From the NCBI GenBank assembly GCA_023954745.1, contig JAGSHC010000016.1, forward strand, positions 1-49,750: a stretch of 49,750 nucleotides of DNA. The letters are read 5' to 3'. This document shows, piece by piece, positions 15,405 to 22,108 of the stretch (the first letter of the stretch is position 1; each line of letters opens with the position of its first letter). The stretch comes from Deltaproteobacteria bacterium (GTDB taxonomy: Bacteria; Myxococcota_A; UBA796; UBA9615). A program made the translations under genes and the position numbers. The notes beneath the pieces are model-generated. The model was not told the origin of the DNA. It made no database searches and saw only the letters and a list, made by a program, of their open reading frames with translations.

Positions 15405-16649
15405 CTAGACCCCCGCGCGCTGCAGGAGCAGCGCGGAGTTGTTCCCACCGAAGGCGGAGTTCGTGCTGAGCACGATGTCCATGCCCTCCACCGGGCGGGT
15501 CTGGTGGGGGTTGAAGTCCCAGTCCTCGAGGCCTTCGAGGGGGGCCACATGGGAGACGGTGGGCGTCAACACTCCATGCCGCATTGCGAGGATCGCCATC
15601 GCTGCGTCGAGAGCACCCGCGGCGCCCAGCGTGTGGCCGAACACGGACTTCACTCCCGTCAGGGGTGGCATCTGGCCGGCGTCCGCCAGCTCCTTGAAGA
15701 TGCGCGCAAAGGCGACGCTCTCCATCCCGTCGTTGAAGGCGGTTCCGGTGCCGTGGGCCGAGATGTAGTCGACGTCGGCGGGACCGATGCCGGCCTCGGC
15801 GAAGGCCTGCCGCACGGCCCGCTCCAAGCCGCCGCCCTTGGGGTCGGGAGCGGTCATGTGAAACGCGTCGGCGGCGACTCCGCAGCCGATCACTCGCGCC
15901 AGGATCGTGGCCCCTCGGGCGATGGCGTCGTCCTCGCGCTCCAGGGTCATCAGGACCGCCCCCTCAGCGAGTACCGTGCCGTCCCGGTTCTGGTCGAACG
16001 GTCGCAGGGGCCCGGACGCGAGCGCGCCGATGCAGTGAAAGCCCGTCAGAACGAACTGGGTGAACGCCTCGAAGCCCCCGGCGAGCACGCGACGCGCTTC
16101 GCCGCAGCGAATGAGGTCCACCGCGTGCATCAGGGCCACCGACGACGAAACGCAGACCATGCCCACCGTCGACGTGGGCCCCTCAGCGCCCACCCGCTTC
16201 GCCAGCCGGGTCGTTCCGAATCCCGGGCGGTACTCGGCGAAGGCCTTGCGGTCTGCGTCGGTGGGCTCGGGGACAGGGCGGGAGGCGTAGGAGCGGTGAA
16301 TGGCGCTCGCGGACTCGATGGCTCCCTGACAGGTGCCGAGTACGACGCCCGTCTCGGGGCCGCGTTGGGTGTCACCCCAGCCAGCGGCTCCGAGGACTTC
16401 GTCCGCCGCCAGGTCGAGGAGCTGCAGCGCGCGGTCCTGGCCGGGAACGCGCTCGATGCTGTGGGACTCGCCTGCGATCTCGAGGCCGTAGGGGCCGGGA
16501 TCGAAGAGAGTGAGCTCGCTCAGAGCGCTGGTGCCTTCACTGAGGACCTTCCAAGCGCTGTCGACACCTGCACCCGCCGACGTCACCAGCCCAAGTCCGG
16601 TCACGACGACCGGCACCTGGCTCTCGGCGGTGCGGGGACCCGAAACCAC
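15405..16649 (-). CDS. Beta-ketoacyl synthase C (intact, divergent KS)
   Basis: The 414-residue KS has Cys-166 in GPTSTVGMVCVSSSVAL, His-299 in ISAHGTGTAFND, Lys-334 and His-339 in VKSVFGHTLGAAGALD. Unlike KS A, B and D it carries the GPxxT motif ahead of the Cys and the AHGTGT form typical of FabF and aryl-polyene KSs, so it is a separate lineage. The start is GTG, six bases after the stop of KS-beta D. The VCVSSS context around Cys differs from the usual TACSSG, but the nucleophile is present. Its partner is probably the short protein immediately downstream. Confidence 0.9.
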   Translation of the reverse strand: MVSGPRTAESQVPVVVTGLGLVTSAGAGVDSAWKVLSEGTSALSELTLFDPGPYGLEIAGESHSIERVPGQDRALQLLDLAADEVLGAAGWGDTQRGPETGVVLGTCQGAIESASAIHRSYASRPVPEPTDADRKAFAEYRPGFGTTRLAKRVGAEGPTSTVGMVCVSSSVALMHAVDLIRCGEARRVLAGGFEAFTQFVLTGFHCIGALASGPLRPFDQNRDGTVLAEGAVLMTLEREDDAIARGATILARVIGCGVAADAFHMTAPDPKGGGLERAVRQAFAEAGIGPADVDYISAHGTGTAFNDGMESVAFARIFKELADAGQMPPLTGVKSVFGHTLGAAGALDAAMAILAMRHGVLTPTVSHVAPLEGLEDWDFNPHQTRPVEGMDIVLSTNSAFGGNNSALLLQRAGV

Positions 16650-16655
16650 GGAGGC

Positions 16656-17939
16656 TCAGGCCTCGATGCGGACGCCGATGGCGGCGTGCACTCCATCGAC
16701 GGTGAATGAGGAGGCGACCGCCGTGGCGCCGGCGCCCGTGCGCCCAGCGCGGGCGAGGCCGCCAGCGAGGGTGGCGCAGCCAGGATCCGCGTCCACCGTG
16801 ATGCGCGCCGGCGTGGCGTCGCCTCGGCCGGTGAGGAGCGCGGCGGCCAGGCCCAGCGGCCCCGTCGCGGGACCCGAGAAGCCAATGTGGGGTGTCACGG
16901 CGACGACGGCAGGTGCGCTCTGGGCACCAAACGCGAGCCGATGCGCCTCGTCGTCCAGGCGGTCCATGTCCGGCCGCCCGAGACCCGACGGGGCAACCCA
17001 GTCGGGCGTTCCGTCAGGAAGGGCGGCGCGGAGAGCCTCGGCCCGCACATCGGCCTGACCGGCCGCGTCCGGGATGATCATGCGCTGCCCATATCCGGTG
17101 ATCTCCGCGAGGATGGTGGCGCCGCGCGCTTCGGCCATCTCCCGCTCTTCCAGATAGAACACCGCGCCCCCTTCGCCGGGCAGGCTCCCCGCCTGGGTCG
17201 AGTAGGGACGGACGCGGTCGCCGCCGGCGCCCTCATCGGTGTTCCAGAGCCCGCGCTTGTGCTGCCAGGCCAGGTGTACTTCCTGGAACGGGCTGAAGGC
17301 CGCCCCGGCGATCATTGCGGTCGCCTGACCGCTCCGAATCACCTGAACAGCCATGCCGATGGCTTGCATGCCCGAGGCGTCGCTGCCGAGGTACGTGCAG
17401 GCGGGCCCCTGGTATCCGGTCTGGATGCTCAGGTGGCTCGACGGCATGTTGGGCAACGCGCGAAGGAAGTCGAACGCGCTGGCGAACTTCATCGCCTCTG
17501 CGAGGCGACCGTCGTCCAGCACGAAGCCCGTCTCCTCACCCTCGGGGCGATGAGACAGGATGCGAATGGCGCGGACCTGTTTGGCGAAGTCCGGCGGCAC
17601 GATGAACGAGCCGAGGAATGCGCCACGGTCCAGGTGCTTGCTGCCGTCCGGGACCATGTCCAGGCTCTTGAGCAAGTCCCCTGCTGCGATGCAGCCGAGC
17701 TGAGTCTGTCGTGTCATCGTCGACAAGCGCAGGACGCGCGTGTCGAACCAGAGCTTGAACTCCTTGCGCGGCAGATCGAGCTTCGCCCCCACGCCGGGAG
17801 GCAATGCGCCCAACCGCCCCTCCAGTGGGGCGAACCCGTCGCGCCCGGCCGACAAACCGTCGGCCAACGCGGCGGGACCCACACCAAAGGGAGAGGTGAC
17901 CCCGAGTCCGGTGATCACCACACGGCGGGGCGCACTCAA
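16656..17939 (-). CDS. Ketosynthase-like partner D (KS-beta type, inactive)
   Basis: The product is 427 residues from the TTG at 17939, four bases after the ACP stop; the frame stays open upstream but there overlaps the ACP gene. It begins RRVVITGLGVTSPFGVG. The nucleophile position is Asp-187 (GPACTYLGSDASG), the first His motif reads APSGLG and the second TPHIGFSGPA, so it is not a condensing enzyme. LPNMPSSHLSIQ aligns with the NNMPTAHASIQ segment of partners A and B, so three of the four partners form one family. It is separated from its likely mate, KS D, by the ACP gene, unlike the directly adjacent A, B and C pairs. Confidence 0.87.
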   Translation of the reverse strand: MSAPRRVVITGLGVTSPFGVGPAALADGLSAGRDGFAPLEGRLGALPPGVGAKLDLPRKEFKLWFDTRVLRLSTMTRQTQLGCIAAGDLLKSLDMVPDGSKHLDRGAFLGSFIVPPDFAKQVRAIRILSHRPEGEETGFVLDDGRLAEAMKFASAFDFLRALPNMPSSHLSIQTGYQGPACTYLGSDASGMQAIGMAVQVIRSGQATAMIAGAAFSPFQEVHLAWQHKRGLWNTDEGAGGDRVRPYSTQAGSLPGEGGAVFYLEEREMAEARGATILAEITGYGQRMIIPDAAGQADVRAEALRAALPDGTPDWVAPSGLGRPDMDRLDDEAHRLAFGAQSAPAVVAVTPHIGFSGPATGPLGLAAALLTGRGDATPARITVDADPGCATLAGGLARAGRTGAGATAVASSFTVDGVHAAIGVRIEA

Positions 17940-17943
17940 GAGC

Positions 17944-18345
17944 TCAGCCCTCGCTGCTCGCCGCGACGAAGTCCACCAGGGCTCCGACGGTGAAGAGCTG
18001 CAGAACGGAGTCGCGCAGCTTGTCAGCGTCGAAGGGGTCCACTCCGCCAACCGCGGCGCGGTCGAAGTTGATGTGGAAATCGTTGGTGAGGGAATCGAGC
18101 GCCTTGTTGACGTCCTCGGTGGTCGAGTTCTCACCGACCGACGTCAGCAGCGCGCCGAGGTCGTCCGTGGGGAAGGGGAAACCAAAGTCCTCTTCCATAC
18201 GGAAGGAGATCTCGAGGAAGTCGATGGACTCGAGGCCGAGGTCGTCGAACAGCGTGGCCGTCTCCGTGCACTCTTCCTCGTCGACTCCGCGGGTCTCGAC
18301 GATGATTTCGGTCAGCTTCTCAAGGATTTCGGCCCGATCAGCCAT
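17944..18345 (-). CDS. Acyl carrier protein with long insertion before the last helix
   Basis: The 133-residue carrier protein has the phosphopantetheine site Ser-40 in DDLGLESIDFLEI. ACPs are normally about 75-95 residues. Here about 45 extra residues (roughly 72-115) separate helix II/III (MEEDFGFPFP) from the C-terminal helix (FTVGALVDFVAAS). A strong GGAGG lies 7 bases before the ATG at 18345. It is the only carrier in the window, so all eight KS-fold proteins presumably act on it. Enlarged specialized ACPs are known for very-long-chain acyl transfer (for example rhizobial AcpXL, though that one is smaller). The function of the insertion is unknown. Confidence 0.92.
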   Translation of the reverse strand: MADRAEILEKLTEIIVETRGVDEEECTETATLFDDLGLESIDFLEISFRMEEDFGFPFPTDDLGALLTSVGENSTTEDVNKALDSLTNDFHINFDRAAVGGVDPFDADKLRDSVLQLFTVGALVDFVAASSEG

Positions 18346-18417
18346 CTCATGCCTCCGTTTGCGGCCTTGCCGCTCTGCGTTCACTCCCGGGCCTCAGCCC
18401 GGACCGGGTGGTTCTTG

Positions 18418-19719
18418 TCAGCGGGCACCCGCCGCGTAGCGACGAATGGCCAGGGTCGTGTTCTGTCCGCCGAAGCCGAATGCGTTCACGAGAACGCCGT
18501 CAACCTCGACTGGCCTCGGCTCTCCGACCACGAAATCGAGGTCGCATCCGGGGCCAGGGTTCTCGAGGTTGGCCGTAGGATGGGCCTGCCCCGAGACGAT
18601 GGTCTGCACCGCGACCACCGCTCCGACGGCGCCAGCGCCATGGATGAGGTGACCGATGGCGCCCTTGCTCGCCGAGACCACCAGGTCGTCAGCGTGCGCT
18701 CCGAAGGCCCGCCGAATGGCGCGGGTCTCGGCGATGTCATTGGCCGGCGTGCTCGTGCCGTGCGCATTGACGTAGGTGATGTCCGTGAGCTCCATGCCAC
18801 CGTCTTCGACGGCGCGGGTCATGGACAGCGCCATGCCCTCGCCTTCGGGCTCGGGAGCGGTCAGCCCGTAGGCGTCCGAGCTGTATCCGACGCCGGCGAG
18901 CTCGGCGAGCACGGTGGCTCCGCGGGCCTTGGCGACGGACTCGAGTTCGAGGATGAGCGCGGCAGCGCCCTCCCCCATGACGAAGCCGTCACGGTCCGCG
19001 TCGAAGGGACGCGAGGCGCGGGCCGGGTCGTCGTTGCGCGTCGACATGGCGGTGAGGTTGCAGAAGCCACCCATCATCTCGCGGGTGATGAGCGTGTCGA
19101 CGCCCATCGCCAGCGCGACATCCGCCTCACCGTTGCGGAGCAGCGTGACCGCGTCCCCGATGGCGGTGGGGCCGCCGGCGCACGCGGTGGAGACGAGCAT
19201 CGCCTGGTGCGCTCCGAAGAGGTGCCCCAGTGCCTGCATGACCTCCACCTGGGAGTAGCGCTCCATGGGCGCGAGGACCCCGTCGTCGAGGAGGTGCTCG
19301 GCGACCTGGTCGGCGTGCAGTTCCTCGAAGGAGGCCTCACCCGCCGCCGTGGACTTGTCCATGGCGCTGGCGAGCACGAGGTTCATCTGGTCGTCGAACC
19401 CGCCGGCAGCGACCACCACTCGGCGACCGGGCGCGATGTCGAGGCTCTCATCGATGCCCGCGCACTCCATGGCCTCGGTGGCCGCAGCCACCGCGAAGGT
19501 CATGGGGCGACCCACCACGTCGTACGGGCCGACCTTGTCCGGCGCCTCGGGCCACTGAGGAACCTGTGCCGCCATCTGGCTCGCCATGCCCTCAGGTCCG
19601 AACAGGTCGTACCGCGCGACGGCGGAGCGACCGGACAGGAACGTCTCCCAACACTGGTCGACGCCAACGCCCGCGGCGGTGACGATCCCGATACCAGTGA
19701 TGACGATTCGATCCGACAT
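18418..19719 (-). CDS. Beta-ketoacyl-ACP synthase D (intact FabF-like KS)
   Basis: The 433-residue KS has Cys-180 in MLVSTACAGGPTA, His-320 in VNAHGTSTPAND, Lys-352 and His-357 in ASKGAIGHLIHGAG. The start RIVITGIGIVTAAGVG is typical. It is paralogous to KS A and B (shared FGPEG, STRND and GVGYSSDAYGLTAPEPEG segments). The ACP and KS-beta D follow on the same strand. About 180 bp separate it from the reductase gene upstream, a gap that holds no gene and could carry an internal promoter, although I see no convincing one. Confidence 0.92.
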   Translation of the reverse strand: MSDRIVITGIGIVTAAGVGVDQCWETFLSGRSAVARYDLFGPEGMASQMAAQVPQWPEAPDKVGPYDVVGRPMTFAVAAATEAMECAGIDESLDIAPGRRVVVAAGGFDDQMNLVLASAMDKSTAAGEASFEELHADQVAEHLLDDGVLAPMERYSQVEVMQALGHLFGAHQAMLVSTACAGGPTAIGDAVTLLRNGEADVALAMGVDTLITREMMGGFCNLTAMSTRNDDPARASRPFDADRDGFVMGEGAAALILELESVAKARGATVLAELAGVGYSSDAYGLTAPEPEGEGMALSMTRAVEDGGMELTDITYVNAHGTSTPANDIAETRAIRRAFGAHADDLVVSASKGAIGHLIHGAGAVGAVVAVQTIVSGQAHPTANLENPGPGCDLDFVVGEPRPVEVDGVLVNAFGFGGQNTTLAIRRYAAGAR

Positions 19720-19896
19720 GGATCCAAGGCCTCGAAAGCTAGAATTCTTCAGTGGTTTCAGCCTGTTGGACCGGCTTGATCCCTCATGCCGGCCCGCAAG
19801 GTGCGCTTTGCTACCACGCTGGCCGGGGGCTGTCTACCCAACGACTGGCGCTCTGATCCCCGCCGTCACTGCGTTCTCGGCGGGTTGAATGACGAT

Positions 19897-21090
19897 TCAG
19901 GAGCTGGCGGGAGCACTCCCGGCTTCCAGCGCATCTTCGTGAGCCGCTTCGCCGCCCGCCGCCTTGGGCTTCTTGCGACCGAAGTCCGTCTCGATGCAGT
20001 AGTTGAAGAGCAGATCGAAGTAGTCCGTGACCGCCACGACGGGGTCGATGCCCAGGCGCGCTGCGTCCTCTTCGGTGCTCTTCGTGTCGAACAGCGGGCT
20101 GCGCACGAAGTACGGCATGTACACCGTCCCCTGGTTGATCAGGGTGCGCTGGGCCGGGCTCGCGTTCTTGTCGATCGCCGGCTGGTAGACCTTCCAGAAC
20201 ATCTCGGGCGTCACGAACTTGGGGTAGCTCTGGTTGAAGTACGAGCTCGCCGCCGTCGCCAGGTCGCGGATGTGGCAGATCTTCTCGGGACCCGCCGCGA
20301 GATGGTAATCGCGGCCGATGCACTCATCGTCCAACGAGAACTGCACCAGGCAGTCAGCGACGTAGTTCACGGGCACGACGTCCACCGGGGTGTCCTCGTA
20401 GCCGATCATCATGTTCCACCAGCCACGCGCGTACACGCGAAGGGGCCAGTAGAGAACGTTGAAGTTGCTGGTGGCGCCAGTGCGGCTGTCACCGACGACC
20501 GTGCTGGGTCGGTACACGGAGACTGGGTTGCCCTGACTGCGCCAGCTGCGCACGAGGCTTTCGGCCTCGAACTTGCTCTGCTCGTAGTCGTTGGCCCAGC
20601 CCAGGGCGTGGTTGCTCAGCTCGTTGGGGCTGACCACGTCCTTGCGGCTGCCGGACACGTAGGCGGTGGAGACGTAGTCGAGACGGCGGAAGCTGCCTTC
20701 GCGCTGCATCTTCTCGCAGACCTCGAGGACGCGGCGCGTGCCGTCGAGGTTGAACTTGCGGCTCTCGGCGAGGGCCATCGCGAAGTCCACCGACGCGGCG
20801 CAGTGCACTACGTGGTCGCACTCGGCGACGATCTTGGCGAGGTCTTCGTCGGAGATGCCGAGGCCCTCCTTGAGGAGGTCGCCCTTGATGAAGGAGAAGC
20901 GCTCGCGCATCTCTTCCTTGCGGTCACCGAAGACGAACTCGAGCAGCTTCTCGGAGCGAGTCGCGAGGTGCTCCTCGTCCCGGGCCCGCACCATCAGGAT
21001 GTAGTGGAGTTCGGGGGCCTGGTCGACGTAGCGCATCAGCGCCTGGCCACCAACGAAACCGGTCGCGCCGGTGAAGAACATGGACTTCAT
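19897..21090 (-). CDS. Thioester-reductase-like extended SDR (NAD-binding, male-sterility type)
   Basis: The 397-residue extended SDR has the Rossmann motif TGATGFVGG (residues 7-15), DHVVHCAASVDF near residue 92, LDYVSTAYVSG (about 138-147) and the catalytic pair Tyr-169/Lys-173 in YEQSKFEAE. These are the marks of the NAD_binding_4 family: fatty acyl-CoA reductases and the terminal reductase domains of carboxylic acid reductases and NRPS/PKS enzymes, which release a thioester as aldehyde or alcohol with NAD(P)H. As a stand-alone protein in a KS/ACP operon, reductive release of the finished chain is the most likely job (inference). A C-terminal extension of about 120 residues (about 275-397) is not assigned. 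It lies 21 bp downstream of SDR 3. Confidence 0.82.
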   Translation of the reverse strand: MKSMFFTGATGFVGGQALMRYVDQAPELHYILMVRARDEEHLATRSEKLLEFVFGDRKEEMRERFSFIKGDLLKEGLGISDEDLAKIVAECDHVVHCAASVDFAMALAESRKFNLDGTRRVLEVCEKMQREGSFRRLDYVSTAYVSGSRKDVVSPNELSNHALGWANDYEQSKFEAESLVRSWRSQGNPVSVYRPSTVVGDSRTGATSNFNVLYWPLRVYARGWWNMMIGYEDTPVDVVPVNYVADCLVQFSLDDECIGRDYHLAAGPEKICHIRDLATAASSYFNQSYPKFVTPEMFWKVYQPAIDKNASPAQRTLINQGTVYMPYFVRSPLFDTKSTEEDAARLGIDPVVAVTDYFDLLFNYCIETDFGRKKPKAAGGEAAHEDALEAGSAPASS

Positions 21091-21111
21091 GGGAGTCTCC
21101 TTTTGGTCCAG

Positions 21112-21957
21112 CTACTTGCGGGCCCGCTCGACGGCGGACTCCCACTCGGTGGCCTGCTTGGCCTTCGCTTCGGTCTTCTCGTCGCCCTCGAGCCAGTCGA
21201 GGAAGTTCTCGCCCATGGAGATGCCGCCGTCGGCCCGAAGCGTCTGACCGACGATCCAATCCGCGTCGGGAGTGCACAGGAACGAGACGATGCCGGCGAG
21301 GTCCTTGGGACGACCCACCCGGCTCAGGGGGGACTTGACCTCGCTGTAGTTGTCGACCGCGTGGGGGTACTGGAACCAGTCGAGGGCGCGAGTCTTGATA
21401 GGCCCGGCCGAGACGGCGTTGCAGTGGATCCCCAGGGGGGCCAACTCGAACGCGAGGTAGCGGCAGAGCGACTCGAGGGCCGCCTTGCTCACGCCAATGC
21501 ACGCGTATTCGGAGAAGGTCATGTCCGCGCCGATGGAGCTCAGGCCGATGATGTGGCCGTTGCGGTCACCGAGCATCGGAGCGAGGTGCTGCGTCATGCG
21601 GAGCAGAGCGGTGACGTTGATCGCCATCGCTGCGTTCCAGCTGTACAGACCCATCCGGAGGATGTTGCCCATGGTCCCGAAGGCGGCGTTGTGCACGAGG
21701 ATGTCGAGCTGCCCGACCTCCTGCTTGATGGACTTGCACAGACCACGAATGGCCTTGTCGTCCTTCAAGTCAGCCTGGAAGACCCAGGTCTTTCGGCCAA
21801 GCGCCTCGATCTCGCGGGCCGTTTCGGCCGCGGTCGCGCTGTCCTTCTTGTAGTTGAGGATGATGTCGGCGCCGTCCTCGGCGAGGCGCATCGAAATGGC
21901 CTTGCCGATTCCCCGGGAGCCGCCCGTGACGAGCGCGATCTTGCCTGCGTGCTTCAT
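21112..21957 (-). CDS. FabL-like short-chain dehydrogenase/reductase 3 (probable enoyl-ACP reductase)
   Basis: The 281-residue SDR has TGGSRGIG (residues 11-18), HNAAFGTMGN (about 89-98), Ser-140/141 and Tyr-151/Lys-158 in YACIGVSK. The Y-x6-K spacing and the AFGTMG and VSKAALESLCRYLA segments match the FabL class of enoyl-ACP reductase. It has a short charged C-terminal tail (GDEKTEAKAKQ). It is the first gene of the minus-strand run that continues through the reductase, KS D, ACP and the other KS pairs, and a good sigma-70-like promoter lies about 55 bp upstream. It shares the AFGTMG motif with SDR 1, suggesting duplication within the cluster. Confidence 0.87.
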   Translation of the reverse strand: MKHAGKIALVTGGSRGIGKAISMRLAEDGADIILNYKKDSATAAETAREIEALGRKTWVFQADLKDDKAIRGLCKSIKQEVGQLDILVHNAAFGTMGNILRMGLYSWNAAMAINVTALLRMTQHLAPMLGDRNGHIIGLSSIGADMTFSEYACIGVSKAALESLCRYLAFELAPLGIHCNAVSAGPIKTRALDWFQYPHAVDNYSEVKSPLSRVGRPKDLAGIVSFLCTPDADWIVGQTLRADGGISMGENFLDWLEGDEKTEAKAKQATEWESAVERARK

Positions 21958-22011
21958 TTGGCCTTCATGCTTTCAAGCTGGTGCGGAACACCCCTCCGCT
22001 CGGGCGCGCGG

Positions 22012-22040
22012 ATGGTATTGCCTAGCCCCCCTTGGGTCAA
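22012..22040 (-). promoter_or_regulatory. Sigma-70-type promoter for the ketosynthase operon
   Basis: On the minus strand TTGACC (22040-22035) and TACCAT (22017-22012) are separated by exactly 17 bp, ending 55 bp before the SDR 3 start codon. Both boxes fit the TTGACA/TATAAT consensus well. A short symmetric element (TTGG-N5-CCAA) overlaps the -35 box and could be a regulator site, but its arms are only 4 bp. Confidence 0.55.
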
Positions 22041-22108
22041 CCAATTCGCCCTTGCATACGTCGATGACACAAGGCTGTCCGCAGGTCACGATCTCACTTG
22101 CTGAAAGG

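Noticed and set aside
6333-21957. Assignment of the KS cluster to ladderane, aryl polyene or PUFA synthesis
   Set aside because: No radical SAM, desaturase, aromatic-starter enzymes, dehydratase, multidomain PUFA synthase or outer-membrane lipid genes accompany it. Similarity to these is only at the level of KS/KS-beta pairing.
17740-22104. Long plus-strand frames (17740-19779, 19786-22104) opposite the KS, ACP and reductase genes
   Set aside because: They are Arg/His/Asp-rich antisense shadows without motifs; the minus-strand genes have complete catalytic signatures.
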